The notes below the pieces were generated by a model. That model did no database searches. It was given only the letters and a program-made list of their open reading frames with translations, and was not told where the DNA came from. 18,994 nucleotides of DNA from Pyrobaculum sp. (GTDB lineage: Archaea; Thermoproteota; Thermoprotei; Thermoproteales; Thermoproteaceae), in contig JAJHQT010000006.1 of the NCBI GenBank assembly GCA_020833205.1, forward strand, positions 1 through 18,994, given 5' to 3'. Of this stretch, positions 6,844 to 13,560 are shown one piece after another (within the stretch, counting starts at the first letter, position 1; each line of letters starts with the position of its first letter). The translations under genes were made by a program, and so were the position numbers.

Positions 6844-7835
6844 TCGACGAGACCCTCTTCAGTTATTCTAAAGGAGACTTCGCCCTCGGGATGGTAGGGG
6901 CTGTCGAATATTTTGGCGATCCTGATGTTTTCCTTGCTCTTACGGAGCCATATGCGGTAGGTGGCGCCGTGCGCGAGTATGTTGCCTCCCGCCGGCCTCA
7001 ACGGATTCCCGAAGAACACGTCTGGCTGAGCCATTACCTGGTTCGTAATTACGACAGCGACGTCGTACGCGTCGGCAAGCCTCAAGAGATCAGCTACGTG
7101 TTTGTTCAGCTTCTGTTGTCTCTCGGCCAGGTTCTCCCGGCCGGGGAACTCGGAGCGGAAGTGTGCGATTACGGAATCTATCACCAGGAGAGCCACGTTG
7201 TGTTGTCTGATTATCTGTTTGGCCTGCTCGACGAGGATCATCTGGTGGTCTGAGCTGTAGGCCCTGGCGTAGAAGATGTTGTGCAGAGCCTGGTCGGGGT
7301 CGGCGCCTCTCGCCCTCGCTATTTGCATAATCCGTTCCGGCCTAAAGGTGTTCTCGGTGTCTATGTATATGGCCTTCGCCTCAAGCCCACCCCGCTCCTC
7401 CGGCAACTGCACCATCACAGCCAACTGATGGCAGAGCTGAGTCTTCCCAGAGCCGAATTCGCCCACTATCTCCGTCACAGCTCTAGTCTCTATGCCGCCG
7501 CCTAGAAGCTCGTCCAGCGACCTGACGCCCGTAGAGATGCGCCGAATCTTCTTCCGCCTCTCGTACACCTCAAGCGCCGAGATAAAGGAGTGAAGCCCCA
7601 GCATCTTCCTCGCCGCCTCTATAATCTGCGCGGCCCGCTCCTCGTTACCTATGATCTCCGCCAACTCCTTCACGGAGGCGAAGGCAACGTCACGTATCGT
7701 GTAGTACCCCTTCTCCTTTAACTTTGCCCCCGTAACTTTCCCAATGCCCTCCAGCTCCTCTACGTCAAGTTCAGGGCTGACCTCCACAGCGGCCTGGGCC
7801 ACCTCGGCATCTGTCTTCTTCTTCTTGGAAGACAC
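6840..7835 (-). CDS. radA: DNA recombinase RadA
   Basis: RadA is the archaeal RecA/Rad51 recombinase that forms filaments on single-stranded DNA and drives strand exchange in recombinational repair. In the 331-residue form the helix-hairpin-helix DNA-binding domain is at about 24-80 ([20 protein letters not shown]). The polymerisation motif FISA is at 84-87, Walker A GEFGSGKT at 125-132, and Walker B LLVID at 216-220. The L2/ATP-cap region ([18 protein letters not shown]) follows. The frame is open 24 codons further, to 7907. However, a strong AT-rich box is centred 24 nt before the GTG at 7835, and the extension lacks family character, so I place the start there. Length then fits crenarchaeal RadA. 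Confidence 0.97.
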   Translation of the reverse strand: MSSKKKKTDAEVAQAAVEVSPELDVEELEGIGKVTGAKLKEKGYYTIRDVAFASVKELAEIIGNEERAAQIIEAARKMLGLHSFISALEVYERRKKIRRISTGVRSLDELLGGGIETRAVTEIVGEFGSGKTQLCHQLAVMVQLPEERGGLEAKAIYIDTENTFRPERIMQIARARGADPDQALHNIFYARAYSSDHQMILVEQAKQIIRQHNVALLVIDSVIAHFRSEFPGRENLAERQQKLNKHVADLLRLADAYDVAVVITNQVMAQPDVFFGNPLRPAGGNILAHGATYRIWLRKSKENIRIAKIFDSPYHPEGEVSFRITEEGLVD

Positions 7836-7852
7836 GGAAAAGAGAGGGCCTG

Positions 7853-7866
7853 AAATATATATTTTT
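7853..7866 (-). promoter_or_regulatory. TATA box of radA
   Basis: On the minus strand the run AAAAATATATATTT is centred about 24 nt before the GTG at 7835. It implies a leaderless radA mRNA and lies within the longer reading frame, arguing against the upstream start. Confidence 0.6.
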
Positions 7867-7956
7867 AATGGTGGCAATAATTTTAACCTCAGCAACAAAC
7901 GCCACACGATGACGAGAACTTGCCAAGCCGAGCCGTGAGGAGTGGGTCAGGGGCAG

Positions 7957-7966
7957 ATTTTAATAT
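7957..7966 (+). promoter_or_regulatory. TATA-like box before the Trm5-type gene
   Basis: ATTTTAATAT is centred about 22 nt before the GTG at 7984. It sits inside the frame if translation began at the GTG at 7942, which favours the shorter protein. Confidence 0.5.
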
Positions 7967-7983
7967 CGGCCTACTTATATCCG

Positions 7984-8808
7984 GTGTCGCTTAAACGTCG
8001 CTTAGAGGGCGTGGTGCCTCCTAGTCTGATGGAGAGGGTACCCACGTCTTTCGAAATCATAGGCTCTAGAGGAGGCGCCGTCGCTGTGGTTGAAATTCCC
8101 GAGGAGCTGGAAGAGTATAAGTACGAAATCGCCAGGGCGATAACTGCGGCTAATAAACACGTCAAGGCGGTGTTGAGGAAGCTAGGCGGCCGCACAGGCG
8201 ACTATAGGCTTTACAACTTCGAAGTCTTAATAGAGGGACCCACGGAGGTTTTACACAAGGAACACGGCTACTACATAAAAGTCGACCCCACAAAGGTTTA
8301 CTTCTCCTCGCGGGATCAAACCGATAGGTTAGACGTCGCGAAGAAGGTGGGCGAGGGCGAGAGGGTCTTGTACCTCTTCGCAGGAGTCGGGCCCTACGCC
8401 ATTGCCATCGCCAAATTTGCAAGACCTAGGCTTATTGTGGCTGTGGAGCTCAACCCCTGGGGTTTCAAATACATGGTGGAGAACTTCAGGATCAACAAGA
8501 TAAAAAACGCTGCGGCTGTACATGGAGATGTCGCCGCCGTGGCCCCACTGCTCAGGGGGAAATTCGACAGAGTGTTAATGACCCTGCCTCTAGGCGCCTA
8601 CAAATACCTCCCCCTGGCTTTCCAATGCCTCGAGAGAGGCGGCGTGGTACACTTCTACCACCTGGGGAGGGAGGAGGACCCCTACGGAGATGCCGAAGAG
8701 ATAGTAAAAAACATCTGTCCCGATTGCCAAATTATTGGAAAGAGGATCGTGAGAGACTACGCCCCCGGCGTCTACAAAGTGCGTGTGGATGTATACAAGC
8801 CGCCTTAG
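7984..8808 (+). CDS. Trm5-family tRNA methyltransferase (tRNA guanine-37 N1 type)
   Basis: This 274-residue class I SAM-dependent methyltransferase belongs to the Trm5/Met-10+ family, which makes m1G37 next to the tRNA anticodon. Visible pieces are the D2-type N-terminal domain (LEGVVPPSLMERVPTSFEII), HKEHGYYIKVDPTKVYFSSR at 91-110, SAM motif I LFAGVGPYAI at 131-140, and VELNPW at 154-159. The active-site loop MTLP is at 199-202. Family members usually have Asn-Leu-Pro there; here it is Thr-Leu-Pro. The N-terminal D1 domain of some archaeal Trm5 proteins is absent. GTG 7984 is preferred over in-frame GTG 7942 because of the TATA-like box at 7957-7966. A Taw2-type or other paralogous role cannot be ruled out. 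Confidence 0.85.
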   Translation: MSLKRRLEGVVPPSLMERVPTSFEIIGSRGGAVAVVEIPEELEEYKYEIARAITAANKHVKAVLRKLGGRTGDYRLYNFEVLIEGPTEVLHKEHGYYIKVDPTKVYFSSRDQTDRLDVAKKVGEGERVLYLFAGVGPYAIAIAKFARPRLIVAVELNPWGFKYMVENFRINKIKNAAAVHGDVAAVAPLLRGKFDRVLMTLPLGAYKYLPLAFQCLERGGVVHFYHLGREEDPYGDAEEIVKNICPDCQIIGKRIVRDYAPGVYKVRVDVYKPP

Positions 8809-9269
8809 AAGAAACGGGGAGTCTCGCCCTCCTCGCCTCTCCTCCTCGGAGGCATCTGGGGCTTCTGCTGAATGTACAGCATTAAGACGCTGGGCACTTT
8901 GCCCTCCTTGGCGAACTTAGTGAGGAGGTCTTTATACTCAGACGTGTGTGCGATGTCCACCTGGATGAATTTAATCGCCACCTCCCTCAACATCGCCTCA
9001 AGACGCCTAAGCATATCCTCAGGCATCACAGAGGTAACCACGGGGTTGCTCAGCCACGACTCGAAGTCCTTCAAGACGCGGGCGATGTAGCCCAGCATGG
9101 CCTGTGCCGAGTAGAGGAGCTCTAGTCTATCTGCAACCTTCATGGCGTCTCCGTGGGACTCCAACTCACGTATCTGTCTCTCCTGTTCCTTCACCCACTG
9201 CTCCAGCCTCTCTATCATAGACTCCAGGTAGTCGAGAACGGCTTCCGAAGTCGGAGTTTTATGAGACAT
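8805..9269 (-). CDS. Uncharacterised helical protein, DUF2153-like
   Basis: This 154-residue protein is almost entirely helical. Residues 10-45 (LDYLESMIERLEQWVKEQER and onward) have coiled-coil spacing. A second helical pair follows at 50-105, and the end is basic and proline-rich (PQMPPRRRGEEGE). It resembles the short archaeal DUF2153 family in length and character, but I name this from memory. No catalytic residues or metal motif are visible, and its role is unknown. It lies 29 bp downstream of the DUF2070 gene on the same strand but has its own TATA-like box. Its stop interlocks with that of the Trm5-type gene at TTAG 8805-8808. The start is ATG 9269. Confidence 0.8.
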   Translation of the reverse strand: MSHKTPTSEAVLDYLESMIERLEQWVKEQERQIRELESHGDAMKVADRLELLYSAQAMLGYIARVLKDFESWLSNPVVTSVMPEDMLRRLEAMLREVAIKFIQVDIAHTSEYKDLLTKFAKEGKVPSVLMLYIQQKPQMPPRRRGEEGETPRFF

Positions 9270-9285
9270 GACAGACCTGCGGTAT

Positions 9286-9296
9286 CGATATATAAA
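9286..9296 (-). promoter_or_regulatory. TATA box of the DUF2153-like gene
   Basis: GTTTATATATC on the minus strand is centred about 22 nt before the ATG at 9269. It suggests independent leaderless transcription despite the closely spaced upstream gene. Confidence 0.5.
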
Positions 9297-9298
9297 CG

Positions 9299-10909
9299 TT
9301 ATGCAAAAAGCAGGATCAGCAAGGTAGGCGCCAGAAACACCGCAGAGATCACAAGACTCCCAGCTCTTTTGTACATTTTTACGGCTGATTGAATCCTCTG
9401 GAACCCCCCCTCCCCCAGCACCCCCGTCTCTACTTCAACCCTCTGATAGGAGACTGGATGTGCGCCAAGCGTCTTCTCAGCCTCGGCCACGGCCCTATCC
9501 ACAGCCTCCAATATACGGCCGTGTTCTATGCGTTCTCCCACGATTCTGTAGCCGCGGCCGAGCCCAACGCCCGTAGCTCTGTGGGTATCCGTGGTTGCCA
9601 CCTCCACCACGCGGTATCCCCTCAACCTGTACCTCTCCAAGATCTTTCTATATAGATCTGTGTCTAGGTTGTTGCCGTCAAAGACCACAAGTAGCCCTCT
9701 GACTCCGTCACATTCGTTCACAATGGCTGAGACGCCAGCCGGCCCTATCTCAAGCCCCAACGGGTCTAGATATCTTACGTCGACTTTCCCCACACCTATG
9801 GAGAAGGACTTACATAACGGCGCCTCATATAAGGTCGACACCGCCTCTGAAAGAGCCTTCACGTCTCTCTCGCTCCATCGCACAGGCCCGTCGAACTTGT
9901 TCTGCGCATCTACGAGGATGTAAACATCTGAATCTACCCGTCTGGCGACCCACAGCGGAATGTCGTCCGATGCAGAGTTCACCCTGCTAACCACTGCGAG
10001 ATGCGGCGCGGCGCCGAGGCTAAAACTCGCCACCTTGACGTCGTCTACAACAACCTCCCGCGGCTGGACGCCAGCCGGCGGCTTCCCATCCTGCATAGCC
10101 ATGACAGCGGCCTTCACCGCCTCCACTATCCTCTTCACAGATTCGCCGTCTACGGGGTCTCGCTCGTGGCTACCCACCCCGTGGAGGAAGGTGAAACGGA
10201 AGCCTAAATCCTCCACCGTCCGGTTGAGTAGATCCACCAGTTGACCCCCGCCTATGTGCCTAAAGGGGCCCGGGTGGAAGTCTGAGACGACGACCACGTG
10301 GCGTCTCCCGATCATGTACACATGGATCGGCACCTTCTCGGTCTTGCCGAGCTCTCTAAACGCGTCTTCAATTACGTCGTCTTCTGCAAACACGGCATAG
10401 AGAAAGCTGGAGAACATACACAAAGCGTCTATACCGCCCGCCACTCGATTTACAGCCGGCTTAAGGCTGTAGAGAACGACGGCGTATAAGACCGAGAGCA
10501 ACGCCAGAGGCAGTTGATGGTTTACGTAATATGTGGCGGCCGATATGAACATAGGCAGCAGATAGCCGGGTCTTCGGCACCTAAGCGCCATGGCCACCAC
10601 CCCAGTCGTCAAAGCCCCCACAAGCGCAAAGGTAAGAGGCGGCTTTTGAAACACCACGTCGAGAAAGGCGGTAAGCAACGTGGAGACCACGGCGACGTAG
10701 TAAGACCTACGCGTGTTGATCACAGTCCTATCCACAGCGAGAAGCGACACGAAGAGTAGCCCCCCAAAACCCAAGTAGTACAGCGGGGCCACGGGGTTTG
10801 TCAACGCCTTAATCAAGGCGGCTACGGCCAACAACACCGTGGCGTATATGGCCAACCTCTTACCAGATCTGCCCAGCAAGAGAGAGTATGTCTTTTCGAA
10901 CGTTCTCAT
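9299..10909 (-). CDS. DUF2070-family membrane protein
   Basis: This 536-residue protein matches the archaeal DUF2070 family. The first ~175 residues contain about six to seven hydrophobic helices. A large soluble domain follows, and one hydrophobic helix closes the protein (about 518-535). The soluble domain carries histidines and acids in conserved-looking patches: SDFHPGPFRHIGGG starting near 209, HGVGSHERD at 243-251, DAQNKFDGP near 334 and TTDTHRATG near 439. This pattern suggests a metal-dependent hydrolase active site facing one side of the membrane. The substrate is unknown. The ATG overlaps the stop of the preceding gene as ATGA, so the two are coupled. Family assignment is from the HPGP region and topology; function is inference. 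Confidence 0.9.
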   Translation of the reverse strand: MRTFEKTYSLLLGRSGKRLAIYATVLLAVAALIKALTNPVAPLYYLGFGGLLFVSLLAVDRTVINTRRSYYVAVVSTLLTAFLDVVFQKPPLTFALVGALTTGVVAMALRCRRPGYLLPMFISAATYYVNHQLPLALLSVLYAVVLYSLKPAVNRVAGGIDALCMFSSFLYAVFAEDDVIEDAFRELGKTEKVPIHVYMIGRRHVVVVSDFHPGPFRHIGGGQLVDLLNRTVEDLGFRFTFLHGVGSHERDPVDGESVKRIVEAVKAAVMAMQDGKPPAGVQPREVVVDDVKVASFSLGAAPHLAVVSRVNSASDDIPLWVARRVDSDVYILVDAQNKFDGPVRWSERDVKALSEAVSTLYEAPLCKSFSIGVGKVDVRYLDPLGLEIGPAGVSAIVNECDGVRGLLVVFDGNNLDTDLYRKILERYRLRGYRVVEVATTDTHRATGVGLGRGYRIVGERIEHGRILEAVDRAVAEAEKTLGAHPVSYQRVEVETGVLGEGGFQRIQSAVKMYKRAGSLVISAVFLAPTLLILLFA

Positions 10910-11832
10910 AGAGTCTCTATATAGCTCCTTATTGCAGAGGAGTACTTCTGCGCAGAGATGCTCATTTTAAGGTAGCGATTCGCCCGCGGCAACTTATAGA
11001 AGTACACCTCCTCCTCCATGGGATTGAGAACGGCGTAGCCGACCTCTGAGATGTCCCATCTGTTTTTAACTCTGTTCGCCACCTCTTTGTGGAAACTATG
11101 GTCTGTGTAGGGGTGGAGGACAACTACGTGGTCGAGTCCATATAGGAGGAAGCTCTTAGCCATGGAGAAGCCCAGGTGGTAGGTCTTAGTCACATCCACG
11201 TACCCAAACCCCATCAAAGACCCGTCCCCCAGCTTCAGCAGGAGGTCTATCCGGTCGGTGTATTTATTGGCCAATTGCGCTATGTGGGGCACCCGCCGCA
11301 CCACCTTAGCCACCCGCCGCCCCAGGAACACCGGCGCCGCCTCTATGAACTTAGCCAAGGCCTCCACAGCGTCTGCCTCTCCGGCGAGTCCCTTTAGGCT
11401 CATCACGTAGAACTTCTTGATCTCGTACTCCTCCTCCGTCACCTCAGGTAGAGGCAAGTTCTCTACCACCTCGTCCGAGAGAAGCGTGTGAGGCAGGTAG
11501 TAGGCGGCCCCCATCCTCTCCGCGGCGCCTGCAGCTCTTATGGCCTCTAGATGTTTACACAGCGTCTCTTCCCAGACGCAGTAAACTACAAGGCTCCCCG
11601 AGAGAAACATATAGACTGGGTTTTTCGTGTTGAGCCAATTCAGCCTAGCCCTCTGCAGAACAGCCATCTGCTCCACAGTCAGCTCCACCAGCGCCTTACG
11701 TATCTTGTCCACGCCAAAGTGCTCCCTGCAGTACTCAAACTCCCGGAGGTGGTCAGCCGCGTTGCAACCGCGTCTAAAGCAGGCAAAAGCCACGAGAAGA
11801 ATCCACAATATAAATTTAGAAAAAGCGTTCAA
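10906..11832 (-). CDS. Uncharacterised protein with a possible degenerate nuclease-like core
   Basis: This 308-residue protein lies between uracil-DNA glycosylase and the DUF2070 gene. It overlaps the former by 17 nt and the latter by 4 nt (ATGA). The middle is helical and acidic. Residues ~191-240 read as a beta-beta-alpha-beta unit (DRIDLLLKL, then FGYVDVTK, a helix with FSMAKSFLLYGL, then HVVVLHP) that recalls PD-(D/E)XK nucleases. The E-x-K signature is not intact (D213-V-T-K216). The start is uncertain: TTG at 11832 gives a hydrophobic N-terminus, while GTG at 11793, about 18 nt after an AT-rich TTTATAT, gives a protein 13 residues shorter. I cannot assign a function. Confidence 0.75.
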   Translation of the reverse strand: MNAFSKFILWILLVAFACFRRGCNAADHLREFEYCREHFGVDKIRKALVELTVEQMAVLQRARLNWLNTKNPVYMFLSGSLVVYCVWEETLCKHLEAIRAAGAAERMGAAYYLPHTLLSDEVVENLPLPEVTEEEYEIKKFYVMSLKGLAGEADAVEALAKFIEAAPVFLGRRVAKVVRRVPHIAQLANKYTDRIDLLLKLGDGSLMGFGYVDVTKTYHLGFSMAKSFLLYGLDHVVVLHPYTDHSFHKEVANRVKNRWDISEVGYAVLNPMEEEVYFYKLPRANRYLKMSISAQKYSSAIRSYIETL

Positions 11833-12391
11833 GCCCGCCGCCTAGAAACGCGGCCAAGTCGCCCATGAGCTCCTCCTTCAGCCTGGGGTTCCGCAACACA
11901 GCCGCGGGGTGATAGGTGGCGCATATTTCAACCTCCACGCCGGCCACGCGGCCCCGGAAGCACCTCCCACTCACATCGCCGATCTTCTCCACTCTCTTCC
12001 CAACGAGGTGGAGCAGAGTCTTGGCGCTGGTTAAACCAAGCGCCACTATCCTCCTCGGCCTTAGCAACTCTATCTGGCGGAGGAGGTAGGGGAGGCAAGC
12101 CTCCACCTCCTCTTGAGTCGGCGTCCTGTTGTTAGGCGGCCGGCACTTCACGACGTTGGTTATATACACATCCCCCCTGGAGACGCCTAGCCGCGCCAAG
12201 GCCTCTGTGAGAAGCCGACCAGCGGCGCCTACGAAAGGCCGCCCCGTTCTGTCCTCATCGGCGCCGGGCGCCTCTCCCACCAACATGACGCCAAGCCTCA
12301 TAGAGCCCTCCCCCGGCACGGCGTGCGTGCGGTACTTATGAAGGGGACATTTGTTGCAACTTGCAATTTCTCTGTTCAGTTCTTCCAACAT
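11816..12391 (-). CDS. Uracil-DNA glycosylase, family 4 (iron-sulfur)
   Basis: This 191-residue enzyme removes uracil from DNA to start base-excision repair of deaminated cytosine, which forms quickly at high temperature. It is a thermophilic family 4 UDG with a structural 4Fe-4S cluster. The likely ligands are C12 and C15 (CNKC), C83 (KCRPP) and C157 (ICATYHP). The uracil-binding motif GEAPGADED is at 39-47 and the HPAA motif begins at H161. FVGAAGRLL lies between. A TTG at 12403 would add four residues, but ATG 12391 has GGAG about 9 nt upstream and a TATA-like box 25 nt away. It heads a minus-strand cluster whose next gene starts before its stop. Confidence 0.96.
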   Translation of the reverse strand: MLEELNREIASCNKCPLHKYRTHAVPGEGSMRLGVMLVGEAPGADEDRTGRPFVGAAGRLLTEALARLGVSRGDVYITNVVKCRPPNNRTPTQEEVEACLPYLLRQIELLRPRRIVALGLTSAKTLLHLVGKRVEKIGDVSGRCFRGRVAGVEVEICATYHPAAVLRNPRLKEELMGDLAAFLGGGLERFF

Positions 12392-12410
12392 GAAAATCTC
12401 CAAGTATCAA

Positions 12411-12419
12411 CTATCTTAA
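12411..12419 (-). promoter_or_regulatory. TATA-like box of the uracil-DNA glycosylase cluster
   Basis: TTAAGATAG on the minus strand is centred about 25 nt before the ATG at 12391. It is distinct from the plus-strand box next to it. Confidence 0.4.
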
Positions 12420-12428
12420 GCCATGTGG

Positions 12429-12437
12429 TTTTAATAT
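12429..12437 (+). promoter_or_regulatory. TATA box of the coiled-coil protein gene
   Basis: TTTTAATAT is centred about 21 nt before the GTG at 12454, consistent with leaderless transcription from that start. Confidence 0.5.
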
Positions 12438-12453
12438 GGCCTGTAGGTAAGCC

Positions 12454-13125
12454 GTGATTTGGAAGTTTTTCTCGGCGGTGGCGAGACAGGAGAAGAAAGA
12501 CGTCAAGTTGCCTACGGTGAGGGGGAAGCCGGTATATATCGGAGGCGTGTTGTTAATCGGCGTGGCGGAGAAGGGCGAGTTCGACGTGAAGAGGAAGAAG
12601 CTCGTCTCCGTTGAGATAAAAGACGCCAACGGGCAGAGCTACTACCTAGACACCTCCAACATAAGGGTCAGGATAACGAGGGAGTACGTTGACCTGGACG
12701 TGGCGGCTCTGCCCAAGTTTTTCGAGGTGAAGGTGAGAGAGGTCGGCAAGATGATTGAGGAGCTTAAGAAGTCTAGAAACGAGCTGGATAAGTCCTACCA
12801 CAAGCTTGAGGAGGCCCTCCTCAAGGGCGTAATAGGCATGGACGTCTACAACGAACAGGTCAAGCGGCTCCAGGAAAGGGAGAAGAGGCTCAGGGCGGCT
12901 TGTATAGACATGGAGAAGAGCATAGCGTCAGTGGGGCAGTCCCTCGCCCAGCTCAAGGCTGAGCTGGAGAAGAAGAGGGAGCGTCTCGAGGCGAAGCGTT
13001 TGTTGGACAAGTTGGAGGAGTCTGAGGCGGAGGAGCTGGGCAAAGTGCTAAATATACTAGGCAGTATAAACGCCCTCAGCCACCTAATAACCAGTAGCAT
13101 AATCCAGCTGAGGCTGGTCTGCTAG
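12454..13125 (+). CDS. Beta-domain plus coiled-coil protein with CdvA-like outline
   Basis: This 223-residue protein has two parts. Residues ~17-82 are rich in beta strands (KPVYIGGVLLIGVAEK, LVSVEIKDANGQSYYL, IRVRITREYVDLDV), with the size and pattern of a PRC-barrel-like domain. Residues ~88-205 are long charged helices with heptad spacing (VGKMIEELKKSRNELDKSYH and LQEREKRLRA), broken around 125-137. A short hydrophobic C-terminal helix follows (residues ~206-222). This order recalls the cell-division protein CdvA of other Crenarchaeota, which Thermoproteales are generally reported to lack. The similarity is architectural only, and a chromatin or scaffold role is equally possible. It starts with GTG at 12454 and diverges from the uracil-DNA glycosylase cluster. 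Confidence 0.82.
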   Translation: MIWKFFSAVARQEKKDVKLPTVRGKPVYIGGVLLIGVAEKGEFDVKRKKLVSVEIKDANGQSYYLDTSNIRVRITREYVDLDVAALPKFFEVKVREVGKMIEELKKSRNELDKSYHKLEEALLKGVIGMDVYNEQVKRLQEREKRLRAACIDMEKSIASVGQSLAQLKAELEKKRERLEAKRLLDKLEESEAEELGKVLNILGSINALSHLITSSIIQLRLVC

Positions 13126-13144
13126 AGCTCGGCGCTACGGAGCA

Positions 13145-13153
13145 TTTTTTAAA
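13145..13153 (+). promoter_or_regulatory. TATA-like box before a 53-codon gene
   Basis: TTTTTTAAA is centred 24 nt before the ATG at 13173 and only 9 nt before the in-frame ATG at 13158. It supports the later start. It may also help end the preceding transcript, being a T run 20 nt past that stop. Confidence 0.5.
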
Positions 13154-13172
13154 GTGGATGCACGCCATATAC

Positions 13173-13334
13173 ATGCCCACGCTTCAGGAGGTGATGGGCC
13201 CCCACGCCTACATGTTCCAGAGATACGGCATATCCCCACACGACGACGTAGACACCGCGGTGGAGAAGTTGCAACGCCGCGCCCCCCACTTGGCGAGGCT
13301 TCTGAAGGAGGCGGTCTTCAGGGGTTACCCCTAA
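13173..13334 (+). CDS. Uncharacterised 53-residue protein
   Basis: This short gene encodes MPTLQEVMGPHAYMFQRYGI followed by SPHDDVDTAVEKLQRRAPHL and ARLLKEAVFRGYP. The composition is protein-like, with one or two amphipathic helices, no low-complexity run, and a clean TAA at 13332-13334 followed by a T6 tract that may act as terminator. A correctly placed TATA-like box lies 24 nt upstream of the ATG. An in-frame ATG at 13158 would add five residues. A longer frame overlaps it in another phase (GTG at 13154), but that one runs across the opposite-strand zinc-ribbon gene and has an arginine/histidine-rich start, so I reject it. Function is unknown; it follows the coiled-coil gene by 47 bp. Confidence 0.65.
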   Translation: MPTLQEVMGPHAYMFQRYGISPHDDVDTAVEKLQRRAPHLARLLKEAVFRGYP

Positions 13335-13340
13335 TTTTTT
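13335..13340 (+). terminator. T6 tract after the 53-codon gene
   Basis: Six T residues directly follow the TAA at 13332-13334. Archaeal RNA polymerase often releases at such T runs without a hairpin. The tract also abuts the stop of the convergent zinc-ribbon gene. Confidence 0.4.
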
Positions 13341-13534
13341 CAGTCTATAACATCTACACCGGAGGTGGGGCAGAGCTCCTCAGGTTCGGCGCAACCGAGG
13401 ATAAGGTGCTCTCTGTTGGCCCTGCACCTTCTGCAGTAGAGATACAGCTTACCGCCGAACAGCGAGAGGTTGAAGCCGGCATCGAATTCACGCTCCTCGC
13501 CGCAGACCGTGCACTTAAGGATCCAGCGAGTCAC
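13340..13534 (-). CDS. Small zinc-ribbon protein
   Basis: This 64-residue protein has two CxxC knuckles, C8/C11 (CTVC) and C34/C37 (CRRC), 22 residues apart, forming a likely zinc ribbon. The strands between them (FNLSLFGGKLYLYC) fit the fold. The C-terminal third is acidic and has two more cysteines. Zinc ribbons of this size often bind RNA, DNA or a protein partner, but no specific family is evident. It starts with GTG at 13534, 20 bp after the RimK-type ligase gene on the same strand. A TATA-like box at 13551-13560 would permit separate leaderless expression. Confidence 0.78.
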   Translation of the reverse strand: MTRWILKCTVCGEEREFDAGFNLSLFGGKLYLYCRRCRANREHLILGCAEPEELCPTSGVDVID

Positions 13535-13550
13535 GGTAGGGATGTCGACT

Positions 13551-13560
13551 GCTTTTATTT
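13551..13560 (-). promoter_or_regulatory. TATA-like box before the zinc-ribbon gene
   Basis: AAATAAAAGC on the minus strand is centred about 22 nt before the GTG at 13534. It overlaps the last codons of the ligase gene. Confidence 0.45.

Noticed and set aside
7836..7983. Possible C/D-box small RNA in the radA upstream gap
   Set aside because: A GATGA and scattered CTGA-like tetramers exist, but no correctly ordered C, D', C', D set with guide-length spacing is present on either strand.
12411..12629. A 72-codon minus-strand frame across the divergent promoter region
   Set aside because: It covers both TATA boxes and is antisense to the start of the coiled-coil gene; its Phe/Ser-rich translation looks like a shadow.
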